Source: Eutreptiella sp. 'Long Island Sound 2002'
Lineage: Eukaryota > Euglenozoa > Euglenophyceae > Eutreptiales > Eutreptiaceae
NCBI GenBank assembly: GCA_964036045.1
Contig: OZ038379.1
Span: 185,590,495 to 185,654,494 of the forward strand
Direction of reading: 5' to 3'
DNA length: 64,000 nucleotides
In this document: one piece after another, positions 11,348 through 23,700 of the stretch
Numbering within the stretch: position 1 is the first letter of the stretch
How the letters are laid out: each line of letters starts with the position of its first letter
Made by a program: the position numbers and the translations under genes
The notes under the pieces: model-generated
What the model saw: only the letters and a program-made list of their open reading frames with translations
Database searches by the model: none
What the model was told of the DNA's origin: nothing

Positions 11348-11454
11348 ATGCCATGGATATCTGTGTTGTATCCCGTGGCATATACCACGGATATCTCCCT
11401 CCGGTCGAGATCCGTGGTATGTGCCACGGGATACGACACAGATGTCCGTGGCAT
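11348..11454. repeat. Long hairpin, about 48-bp arms, 9-nt loop
   Basis: Arm 11348-11397 pairs with 11407-11454, interrupted by one 2-nt bulge. The remaining differences are again G-T oppositions. It ends about 60 bases before the acceptor of the HMA exon, so it lies in the upstream intron or leader of the plus-strand ATPase gene. Confidence 0.8.
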
Positions 11455-11516
11455 AGGCACAAATACTGTATAGAACTAACTTGCCCGCTTGAGAGAACCT
11501 CGTCGCACAATCGCAG

Positions 11517-11766
11517 GTGGTCGATGCGGGCCCTAAGTCCCCGAAGCTTCGCACGGCGCGGCTACGTGTCACGGGGTTGTGTTGCGAGAGCGAAGTTGGC
11601 CTCGTGCACAACACTTTGGAGCCTATTGAAGGTGTCACTAAAGTTTCTGTCAATGTCATCGGACAAATCGTCATTGTTCACTACAATGCCGCGGTTCAAG
11701 AAGTGTGTGTTTTAGTGGACGCACTCAATAAATTCAACCTTGGATGCAGCATTCAGTCTCATTCAG
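11517..11766 (+). CDS. ATPase exon: HMA domain
   Basis: Phase 0 in, phase 1 out (CAG acceptor at 11514-11516, GT donor at 11767). It encodes a ferredoxin-like metal-binding domain with GLCCESEV as metal site and the typical end VDALNKFNL. The closest resemblance I know is the N-terminal domain of plant zinc pumps HMA2/HMA4. Confidence 0.85.
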
Positions 11767-14700
11767 GTGTCACACCACTCCTCTCATAAATCTCATTTGC
11801 GCTGCGCCGATTGCTAGGTTTAGTTGAACGGATAAGGGGGAAAGCGGAGTACATTGATGGGGGATTGGGGATGCGTGCAATGCACATGTGAGTCATGGAT
11901 ACGTACTCGTAGACCAACCCACCCACACGTGTGCACGGATACGTATCGGCAGACCAAGCCACCTATTTCGGGCAAGAGTGACTCACTAGTGGACATGTAA
12001 ACGGTGCTGCAAACGCCGTAGTAATCATGTGGTACAAGGACCTCCCAAAACTAGCGCGCCATGGGTTCCGCAAGCTTTGAGCGGTCTCGTGGGCACCCAA
12101 TGGGGAGAAATGTCATGGGCCTCCAAGTCCGGAGTCGTTGGGGCAACCAACCAACCTACGACGTGGCACTGCTTGAAAAGTGTGTGGTGGACCCTCACCT
12201 AAGTACAACCTAAAACAAACTACGAATATTATTAGTTGTGCTCGTGTCGTAGCAGCCACAGCAGTAGCATGACAGCATCAATAGCACAAACCCTGGTGCC
12301 CCCCCCCCCCCACAAAAAAAATAACACCTACTACGACCGAGTGGAAAGCAGCCATCGGCGGGGGCGTTGCGGGTGCGGGGGCTACTGGTGGCTTGCTGAA
12401 CCCGCATCCAATGTAACACCTCAACCAGCCTCGGGCGGGTCGAAACCCAGTTGTGGGTATGGTTTGGGGAGGCACGGGTCGCACTGTATGTGTTGCGGCG
12501 GGGGGGGGTTACCAACGTGGGGTCTTTGTTGTCCGAGAACCTTCCGCCATCATTGCTGCGCCCCCCGATCCGGTGGTTGCTCCCAGATCCCTGCCAAGTG
12601 CAGCTCACCGGACCTTTTGTGGCTTGGGGACCATCGGCCCCGTGGATGGGCCACTTGGTTTCAATGGTGTCGTGTCCTTGCATGTTTCGATCGCAAACCT
12701 CCGAATCATTTGGCCGTGGGTTGCCCGAAAGTGGGGCGCCTGGAATACTCTACAGCTCCAACACGACATGCCAGCCCTGTACTGTGCCCGCAGTGCCACC
12801 AGGTTTGCAGGGGAGGACGCTTACTCATCTGCACTCCGTATGCCTGGTGCCGTCCGTGTCTCTCGTTCTTTTCAGACCGCGCTGAAAAAGAGGATTTCGG
12901 TCTCCTTCTGCCCCGGGGCTTCGTGATCTACATGGGTGTCCAGGCGGTCTTCTTCGTGGCCGCCATTTACACGTGGTTTGCGTTCCGGGATTCACATTAT
13001 CAAGTGGCGTGGTCTGCCATGGCGGCGTTCCTCCTGTATGGCTTACCGCCCATTGTCCTTAAGGCCGTTCGGAGCCTCAGGCGGTACGCCTTCGACATTA
13101 ACTTCTTGGTAGTGGTGGCGGTTTGCAGCGCTGTCGGTTTGGGAGACATGTTCGATGCCACACTGGTGGTGCTTCTGTTTGGGGTAGCAGGTGCCCTCCC
13201 TCCCCGCCTGCCTCCTTCATTGTTTGGCCGGTATCTAAGTAGGTGCCAAGGTAATACAGTGTGCAAGATGCGAAATGGGAGGGGGCCCAAGGGGACCCAA
13301 GGACCTGCATTGCAGGGCACGGGCACGGCAGTCCAGTACAGGGCAGAGCAGGGCAGTGCAGGGCAGGGCATTGCATTGCAGGGCAGGGCAGGGCAGGGCA
13401 GCTCAGGGCAGGGCAGCTCAGAGCAGGGCATTGCAGGGCAGCGCGGGGCATTACAGGGTGCCCTGCTGCCCTGCTGTGCCCCCTACTTTGCCCTGCCCTG
13501 CAATGCAATGCATTGCCCTGCCTTGCCCCGCAATGCCGTGCAATGCACTGCCCTGCAATGCCCTGCACTGCCTCCTCTCTCCCCTCCCTCCCTTGCTGCG
13601 CCTCCCTCGTTGTCTCTTTTCCTGCCTCCTTTCCCCCTCGCACCGTCCCTCCCCCCCTCGCTGCCCCTGTCTCCCTCCCTCGTTGCCTGCCTGTTGTGCC
13701 TGCCTGTCCCACTCCCTCCACTTCTCCACTTCTCCACATTCTGTCTCTTTCTGTGGGCACGCCTCTTTTCCTCACGGCATCATGCCCCCCTCTTCCACAT
13801 TAACCCCCTCCTTCTCCGAACAGGCCACCCAGCACCTCAGCACACACCAGCAGCACAGGACACAGCACTGCATGCTCCTTTACTTTCAGGCATATTGGAG
13901 AAGGTCTGCTTTGAGAAGGTCCGAAGGGACATCCGAGGAATCGATGTCAGCCACGTGCAAGTGGCGATTCTGGCGGAGCCTGGAAGGAAGGGGGAGGTGG
14001 TCAATGTGGAGGTATTGATGTGTTCATGATTGTCATGGTCCTGGTCATGACTTGTTCGAGATTACGTGAAAGTGCAGCATCGCATCAGAGCACAACTCAA
14101 CGCCTGAACAGCCGAATAGCAATGACACCACCCCGCACGCACCATACCACACCGCCCTTAGTTCTCATGGTAGTCATCGATCTTTACGTTCAAGACAAGG
14201 CTTTGTAGCAGGGCTTGGGGGGGCTGTATGTGGGTGTGGGTTGGGTGTTGGATCCGCCAGACCCCGTGCCCCTCTCAATAGGATGTGGCTGTTGGCACGC
14301 TTCTGGGAGTCCGTGCTGGGGATCAAATACCATTGGACGCCGAAGTAGTCAGTGGCTCGGCAGCGGTGGATGAGAGCGCAGTGACTGGCGAGGCTGCTCC
14401 TTTGAGTAAGGGCCCTGGGGACTCGGTGACTGCCGGTACAATCGTTCAAAACGGGTTCATGGAAGTGAGGACGACGGGCACGGCCAGTGAATCCACAGTT
14501 GCCAGCATTCAGGTGTGGAACTATTCCGCGCCTCATGACTCTATGACGCATTGCGATGGTGTGTCGTGTCATCTGGTGTTATTATCGTGTTGTGGTGTGT
14601 TACGTTGTGTTGTGGTGTGTTGCGTTGTGTTGTGGTGTGTTGTGTTGTGTTAGAGGAGGTCTTGAGGGGAGGCGATGAGGGGAGGTCATTAGGGGGAAGC

Positions 14701-17700
14701 TGCAAGTGGAGGCTCTGATGCGAGGCCCGTAGACGAGGCTGTACGGGGGGGTAATAGGGCAGGCAACCAGGGCAGGTTATGAGGGGCAAGCTACAAGGGG
14801 AGGCTATGATAGGGGGTCCTTAGCGGAGGCACCGAGGGTAGGCACTGAGGGGAGTATACGAGGAAAGGTGGAGGATGTCGGTTCGGATCAGGGCTGGGGC
14901 ACCTTCGCCTGGACAACCCGACGAGAGCAGGCGCGAGACGTGAGATGAAATACGACCACGCGGCCTTGGCTGGGCGCGCGACACCCCGTGCCCTACCATC
15001 ATTTACGACAGCCTTCTCACGTACACTCCAGCACCATGTGCTAACATGGTTGTGGAGAGGTGCACTCGGATGACAAAGGGGAACAGGACGGGGCCGATTG
15101 TGCTCGACCGGTTTGCGAGGGACCTGCATTCAGATGTACAGCAGGGGGTCCGGGGGGTGGGTGGGTGGGTGGTGGGGGATCGAGCTGCCGTCAGCAAATT
15201 TCCGGTTTGTTGTTTGCTTCCATTTTCCAATTGCGTTGAGGAAAGGCAAGCCACAGGGCGCTGGCGCGGCCACCACATCACCGCCGGTGTCGCACACGAC
15301 CACGAGCACAACCGCGGCCACTTCATGGACCCGGAGCCACGCCCGGCCACAGGGCAGCCACTGCCCATGCCCAGGCCCACTCAGTACACGAGGGAGGTCT
15401 ATCAGGGACGCCGTATCGGCGCACCACAGTACCCCCGTATCTTCGGGGGGGTGCGAGGTAAGCAGCGCCACCGCTCCACCTGACGGCTGAGGGTCTGAGG
15501 GGGTGGCGGAATGTCCCGCGCACCGGTCACCCGGTCTTCATCTTGCCCCAGCACCCGTACAGAGATCGCCATGGGCCACTGCTCCCGGAAGTCAGGGAGG
15601 ATAGGGCACCGGGGGGCTTGGAGGCCCCCTGTCGGAGCAACCTTCCCTCCAGAGCTGGGCACCTGATGCCCTCAACATATACACCGGGAGGTGATCGGCG
15701 TGATGCGCTGCTCGCTGTGAGTGTGTGTGTTGTGTATCAACAGATATGTCGACAATCTGCCTGTGCCTGACCTGGCGGTAACGGAGTCTTTGGCGCATTG
15801 TGGCGACAGGCTGCACTTGCCTTTTTTTTGTTTGATTTCGCCGGACCCTGGAGCCCGTTATTCAGTGGCACACCTCCTTCATTCAGTTTGAAGGGTTGAT
15901 TCCAGGACCCCCCCCCCCCTGCCCACCTTCATTAGGTCTCGCCCCCCTCCCCCTCCGGGTCCGGGCTCCGGGGTCCACAGACCTCAGCCCAGGCACAGAT
16001 TTGGTAGGGGACCAGCCTGGTCTCGCACATTTCACGAGGACACCACGGGCCAAATGCTTGGAGCTGCAGCAGACCAATCATGTGTGGCCCCTGGAGAGCC
16101 CCCTCCAAACTTCACAGTCACGGACGTTGGGGCTGCCATCGTGATCCGTGGGGCAAACCGTCCACCCCATCACCCACAAAAGGGTACGCCTTCCCCATCG
16201 TCTCCCACCCCAAAGACCTCAACCAACACACAGGTCACACAAAGAGACACGGCGCTGGACACCGGGTGTACGACACGGTGACCAACCGGTTTTTACAGAC
16301 AGCCCCCCCCCCTCGCCGCCGCTCTTCTTCAGGAGGGAATGGATGTGCCAGAGAAGGTCCGTCCTCCACAAGCTCCGTCCACACGGTTTGTCCGCCAGCC
16401 GGACAGGCCCCACTTTGTGCTTGTCGCTGCACCAGACGACGGTGCTGCCCCCCCCCCCCCCCCCCGGGTACGCTGCGGGTGTGTACACTCGTGCTGCCTT
16501 TTACGGCCCCCAACGACCCAAACCGCGGAGGCCCTCCAAACGGTGGATGGCCCACCCTCCCACGGCTGCTGTGCCACTGCCTCGGAGCCTCTGCCCCTGT
16601 GGTCCACCGAATTCTGGGTCCTTTTTCGCGGGCACTACTGGGGCATAGTGCAGGTGAACCGCGTCGCTTTGGCACCGCCAACGCACGCCATCTGTTCTGC
16701 GTAATTTGGCCCGCCTTCAGGGGGTTTTCCCATTTTGAGGGGGGTGAAGTATCGGCCACGGACGTGGCATTGGCTGGAGGGCGTACCGCGCCGCCGCCGT
16801 GATTCTCCGCCTTCGGGGGCATACGGTGTTGCCGTGACAACCCCCGTCGTCGCCAGAACACCCGCTGCACCTGCTGCACAAAGGAGGACCAGCTCCCTGG
16901 ATGGAAGGTGGATTGCTGCGATGGATCGTGATTCTCCCTCTCGCTCTGCGCCCCACGGCGTGCGCTTGGATGGGACGGAGGCTCGTGTAGGAGGCCTCAG
17001 GACCTAATTCAAAGCGGTTACTGGCTGTTGTTTGGGGGGGGGGCTGGGGGCTGTGGGGGAGGGGCAGCAACTCCCGGCGATTCCGGAACGGTTCGAGGGC
17101 GCTTGGGCGCGGCTGGGGGCGACTGTAGCGGAATGCACCGCTGCCCCTGGGGGGGAGGGGTTCAGAGGCTTGACACACTGCCCCCCCCCCCCCCTCTTAC
17201 CTCCTTGTTACGGACCCTGTGTGGCAGACCCCCTCCCCCGCACCTTGCCACTCCCCCGCACCTGCCACTCCTCCGCCCCACCCATCGACCGCCACGCTGC
17301 GCAGGCCATCGTGGAGGAGGCACAGGCCAAGCCGTCGTCCATCGGCGTGTTTGTGGACCGGTTCGCCCGGTTCTACACCCCGGCGCTGCTCGTGTTCGCG
17401 GTGGCGGTGCTCTTCATCCCGCCGCTACTGACGAGCCAACCGTTTGGGGCGTCGCTGCACACGGCGTTGCTGATTCTCGTATGATGCCCCGCTTCATGTG
17501 CCCGGCCCCGGGCGTTGCCTCGTGTCGGCCGTGGTGTTGGCCTGTGTGCCTGGGCGATGTACCGGACCCGGTCCCGCGCGAATGTGCCCAAAGACCACGT
17601 GACTTCCCCTGCAACGGTCCCGGTCTTTGTGGGCTCTGCAGACCAACGTGCCCTGCCCTCACGCCCCCAATGCTCTTGACCCCCTTCCCCCCCCCTTTTT

Positions 17701-20700
17701 GGCGCACGGTACTCACCAAAAGGCACACCCAATGAAAATCAGGGGACAACAGTGCGGAATTGCTACATAACCCTTGCATTCTCGGGGGTCCCCAACGCCA
17801 CGCACGGTGACAAAATCAGAAGTGGCCACCTCACCCCTGCCTTCTCCGAGGCCTGGAAGAGGGCGGAATTGCTACGTAACCCCTGCATTCTCGGGGTCCC
17901 CAACGCCAAGCGCGGTGACAAAATCAGAAGTGGCCACCTCACCCGTGTCTTCTAGGGAGCCCCCAAGAGGGCGGAATTGCTATGTAACCCCTGCATTCTT
18001 GGGGGAAGTGGCTATGTCACCCACGCCATCTCACGGGCCCCCAAGAGGGAGAGATTAGTACATAACACGTGCATTCGCGCGCGTCCCCAACAAACGGGCC
18101 AAAATCAGAAGAGGGTGGAATTGCTATGTAACCCCTGCATTCTCGGGGGGGATCCCTGAGAATGCAGGGGTTACATAGCAATTCCGCCCTCTTTTCGGCC
18201 CCCAGAAAGGGGTGAGGCAACCAGTTTTGGTTTTTGTCCTCTTTGTTTGGGACCCCGGAGAATGCAAGGTTTACGTAGCAAGTGTGCCCTCTTTTGCGCC
18301 CCCGAGAAGGCAGGGCTGAGGCAGCCACTTCTGATTTTGTTTCCTTTGTTGGGGACCCCCGAGAATGCAGGGGTTACGTACCAATTACGCCCTCTTTCGG
18401 GCCCCGATTAAGGCAAGGGTGCTGCTGGTGTGTGCTGAGGTGCTGGGTGGCCTGTTCGGAGAAGGACGGGAGGTTAATGTGGAAGAGGCGGGCATGATGC
18501 CGTGAGGAAAAGAGGCGTGCCCACACAAAGAGACAGAATGTGGAGAAGTGGAGAAGTGGAGGGAGTGGGACAGGCAGGCACAACAGGCAGGCAACGAGGG
18601 AGGGAGACAGGGGCAGCGAGGGGGGGAGGGACGGTGCGAGGGAGAAAGGAGGCAGCGCGACAACATGCAAAACCAATTGCGCATCGCATCGCCCCTTCTC
18701 CCCCCACTTCCCCGCCTCCGCCGCCCCCAACACAGTCCGCAGGTCATGGGAATGACTGAATGTGAAGCATTTGCGAGCGCTGTGTGTTTTGTTTGTGGGT
18801 TCGTGCCTCCGGCGCTGGCGGGCGGGGGTAGGGGAGCGGTTTTGTGGTCAAACTCGGCACCGGACAGAGGGGCCGTGCCTCGTGCAGTTGGGGCGGAGCC
18901 ACGCGAAGACATGTGCCCCGGGGACGCGTTCCCTCTCGATGTGGAGGGTCTGTTCCCGATTTGTGGGGGCGCGCAGGGGGTGTGCACGCGGCGGTTGTGG
19001 TGTGTGGCCCCCCCAAACGCCTCCTCCGCGGTCGAGACCAAGAGAGCCTCGTCCAGTTCATCGGCAGGCGGAATACCGCTGAGGCAGTGGATGGCGTTGA
19101 CGGGGGCAGAGCGGCGCCGCGCTCAACGCCATCCAACGGCTCACCCGTAGTCCGGCTGCCGAATGGCCCGTGCCTCCGTGTCTCGACCTGCGGTGCCCGT
19201 GTCCACAACGTCCCCACGCACCGGACGTCATCGGTTGGTCGGGGCCTGTGCCGGTTCCCCCCGCCGTCGCGGACGGTGGGTGACGCAGCGCTGGCGTCCC
19301 ATGCCCCGCGTGCCCTGCGAATGCTCAGGTGCTGGCGTGCCCGTGTTCGATCGTCATGGCCACCCCCGTCGCCACGGCGTGTGCCATCGCCGCTGCCGCA
19401 AGGGCTCAGGTGCTGATCAAATCCGGTGGGGTAGCCCTGGATCGGCTGGCGGCGCTCAACACGCTCGGGTTGGACAAGACGGGCACCCTCACGGAAGGGT
19501 CCTTCCGGGTCACGGATGTGTACATGGTCCCGGGGGAGAGATTGCAGGAGGTACCGTGGCTTTGTGCTGCTGCTGAGCCTCTGGATGGGCCTGTGTACGC
19601 CAGCACGCGGCGTTGGAGGGGGAGGAGGGGAAGGAGGGGAAGGAGGGTAAAGGTAAAGGTAAAGTGCTCGGGCGCTCACCGAACTCCAGCGTAACCGTGA
19701 TCCCTACCTGTCCCTCGCAGCATCCCTTCCGGCTCGCGGGGTCACAGACACCCTAGCGCCTAGGACACTGCGTTCCGACCCCACTGGGTTTCGAACCAAG
19801 CACCTCTAGTTCAGGCTTCACGTGCATGACCGCTGAACTACGCGACTCTCTCAGGATGGGAAGGAGGGTTTGGGGGCTGGGGGGTGGGGTGGGGGGGCAA
19901 CGGTACGGCCCCGCCCCCCACCCGCCAGTCGCCACAGCAACGACCTCAGGCCCGATACACTTCAGGCGGTATTGGCCAGCATCAGTCGTCCACAGTGCGC
20001 AGGGGTCCCTCCACGAAACTTGAACGAATGCGTTACGCCGGACGTACTACGCCGGGGCCGTGGTGCGTGGCTCAGCACTCCCCCCGGGGGATTGAGCAAA
20101 TGGATTGAGACGGCATCGATGCCCCGCCCCCCGCCCCCTCCCGTGCTCGTTCTGGTTCACTCCCCCCCGGGACCGGGACGGCACGCACAGACAGCACGTT
20201 GCCCTGCAGTGCCGTATGCCCCCTGGAGGTGTGGATGGCGGTGGTTTTGTAGGTGAGGGGCCCGGGGGGGTGGCACCATCAGGTCGGGGTGCATATGCCG
20301 TTTGATGCCTTCGTCCTCACGCCCTTTGTTGTGTTTTGTGGAGGCGGGCCTCCGGGCTGTAGTCGGATGAATGTCCGCTGCTCGCCAGCCCCCGGGAGGA
20401 GTGAATCGCGTCTGAATTCCGGGGGAGTGAATCCCCACAAGCACAAGAGGGAGGAGGGGGGGCATTCGCGCAGCCTCTCAATTCCGGGAAAGTGAGGGAT
20501 AGTGATCCAAAACGAGCATGGGAGCAGGATGGGGGGGGGGGGGGAGAAATGGCCAGTCGTGTGTGCAACGTTTTGTTGCTGTGCAGCGGGGCACAGAGGT
20601 GGGGTTGGGTCGCCGGTTGGTGCTCTCAGTTTCATGCATTTGATTGGTGGAGGCAAGTAGGGACACCTCCCCCGATTTTGAGTTCAAAAGGTGATTGGGT

Positions 20701-23700
20701 GGTTTTGGTGGTGTATCCGGACTCAAAAGGGCTACAAATGGGGAATGGCATCACTGTTCAGTACATCCTCATAGGAGCACCAACAATAGCCTCTTTTTTT
20801 TGTCAAACTTTGACATTCTACGCCGTGGGTGCACCCCACACATTCAAGAAGCGGTGTTGTGGATTGGATAATCTCCGTTGGTAGTATTTGGCTCCAGGTT
20901 TGGGTATTGTTACTACTCCGGGCAGGATCCTGTCTGCAGTGTAACAGGCATGGACAGCGTACGCGTGGACAGACGCCACGTCCACGAAGGGAGTTCCAAT
21001 GCAGCACTACAAGGCAGTGGATCCACAGCACCGTGTGGAGGGGCTTCTGGGTGTGCAGTGGGCTGGGTATGAGTGCATAGCTCTTTGTACAGGGCTGGCG
21101 CCTGACACGAACAGCATGTCAGCGCGGACCCAAGCACCACCTCTGTGCCGTTCAGGTGCCTGGCAGCAATTGGCCCAACGTTGACGAGTCACCACATGCA
21201 GCCGATGATCACAGCGAAGGGGGAGGCTGCTGCCACGGCCATAGTCATGAGCACGGGCATGCGTGTGGGCATGGCCATCATCATCATCATCATCATCATG
21301 ATGGCGTGGGTGGTAAGGACCATGGGCATGGGCATGGACATGGGTGTGGGCATGGACACGACCATGGGCATGGGCATGAGCACGGACACGGCCATGGGCA
21401 TGAGCCTGAGCATGGACACGGCCATGGGCATGAGCCTGAGCATGGACACGGCCATGGGCATGGGAATGGACATGGGTGTGGGCATGGACACGGCCAAGGG
21501 CATGAGCCTGACCATGGGCACAGCCATGGGCATGGGAATGGACATGGGTGTGCACATGGACACGGCCATGGGCATGAGCCTGAGCAGGGGCACAGCCATG
21601 AGCATGGGCATGGACATGGGTGTGGGCATGGACATGGATACGACCAAAGGCATGAGCCTGAGCAGGGGCACAGCCATGAGCATGGACACGACCATGGGCA
21701 TGGGAATGGACATGGGTGTAGGCATGAGCATGGACACGGCCATGGGCATGGGAATGGACATGGGTGTGGGCATGAGCATGGACACGGCCAAGGGCATGAG
21801 CCTGAGGATGGACACGGCCATGGGCATGAGCCTGAGCAGGGGCACAACCATGAGCATGGACACGACCATGGGCATGGGAATGGACATGGGTGTGGGCATG
21901 AGCATGGACACGACCATGGGCATGGGAATGGACATGGACACGGCCATGGGCATGGGAATGGACATGGGTGTGGGCATGAGCATGGACACGGCCAAGGGCA
22001 TGAGCCTGAGCATGGGCACAGCCATGAGCATGGACACGGCCATGGGCATGGGAATGGACATGGACACGGCCATGGGCATGGGAATGGACATGGGTGTGGG
22101 CATGAGCATGGACACGGCCATGGGCATGAGCCTGAGCATGGGCACAGCCATGAGCATGGATACGGCCATGGGCATGGGAATGGACATGGACACGGCCATG
22201 GGCATGGGAATGGACATGGGTGTGGGCATGAGCATGGACACGGCCAAGGGCATGAGCCTGAGCATGGGCACAGCCATGAGCATGGACACGGCCATGGGCA
22301 TGGGAATGGACATGGACACGGCCATGGGCATGGGAATGGACATGGGTGTGGGCATGAGCATGGACACGGCCAAGGGCATGAGCCTGAGCATGGGCACAGC
22401 CATGAGCATGGGCACGGCCATGGGCATGGGAATGGACATGGACACGGCCATGGGCATGGGAATGGACATGGGTGTGGGCATGAGCATGGACACGGCCATG
22501 GGCATGAGCCTGAGCATGGGCACAGCCATGAGCATGGACACGGCCATGGGCATGGGAATGGACATGGACACGGCCATGGGCATGGGAATGGACATGGGTG
22601 TGGGCATGAGCATGGACACGGCCAAGGGCATGAGCCTGAGCATGGGCACAGCCATGAGCATGGACACGGCCATGGGCATGGGAATGGACATGGACACGGC
22701 CATGGGCATGGGAATGGACATGGGTGTGGGCATGAGCATGGACACGGCCAAGGGCATGAGCCTGAGCATGGGCACAGCCATGAGCATGGGCACGGCCATG
22801 GGCATGGGAATGGACATGGACACGGCCATGGGCATGGGAATGGACATGGGTGTGGGCATGAGCATGGACACGGCCATGGGCATGAGCCTGAGCATGGGCA
22901 CAGCCATGAGCATGGACACGGCCATGGGCATGGGAATGGACATGGACACGGCCATGGGCATGGGAATGGACATGGGTGTGGGCATGAGCATGGACACGGC
23001 CAAGGGCATGAGCCTGAGCATGGGCACAGCCATGAGCATGGACACGGCCATGGGCATGGGAATGGACATGGACACGGCCATGGGCATGGGAATGGACATG
23101 GGTGTGGGCATGAGCATGGACACGGCCATGGGCATGAGCCTGAGCATGGGCACAGCCATGAGCATGGGCATGGACATGGGTGTGGGCATGAGCATGGACA
23201 CGGCCATGGGCATCAGTGCAGCGCCCCTCCTGGATCACCGCATCTCGGGTCATCGTGGCACTGGGCCCAGTCGCTGCCACACCCCCTTAGCGACTTTGGG
23301 GCATGGAAGGCACTGGATTCGATGCAGGTGTGCCTGCTCCCAGTGCCAAAACCCTCCGTTCACTCCTCAAATCCTCACGCTGGCGCTGCCTCTGAGACAG
23401 ATACAACATCCCTGCGCAAGACGAGTGAGGGTGCGGGTGCGGTGCAAATCGGGATCCCGGTGCATATGTGACACAGGCGCAGTAAGCGTGCGGACTTCCA
23501 AGGTTGGGTGGGGAACCTGCCGCCAGCCATTCCAGAGCTGGCAAACACCTGAGCCCCCATGATCCTCACGGGTCAACATGCGTAGAATGCCCATTGGGGT
23601 ATATGGCTCAGAATATCATAGGGAAACTGAGGCACCGAATCAACCCCATTTTGACCATTCCCTCATGTGGCATGTGTACCACCCGGGCTGGTAGGTGTGT

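Noticed and set aside
13261-13560. Coding continuation of the membrane exon through the GGGCA repeats
   Set aside because: The frame stays open only because of the repeat. The GT donor at 13191 joins in phase with the exon at 13890, which carries the expected actuator-domain sequence.
19781-19855. Functional tRNA gene
   Set aside because: A- and B-box-like motifs are present but no acceptor or anticodon stem forms.
21007-23280. Long His-rich open frame on the minus strand, and Met-rich frames in the other phases
   Set aside because: They are produced by the 6-base periodicity of the coding repeat (CATGGG reads as His codons on both strands). Only the plus-strand frame has matching splice borders and phases with flanking ATPase exons.
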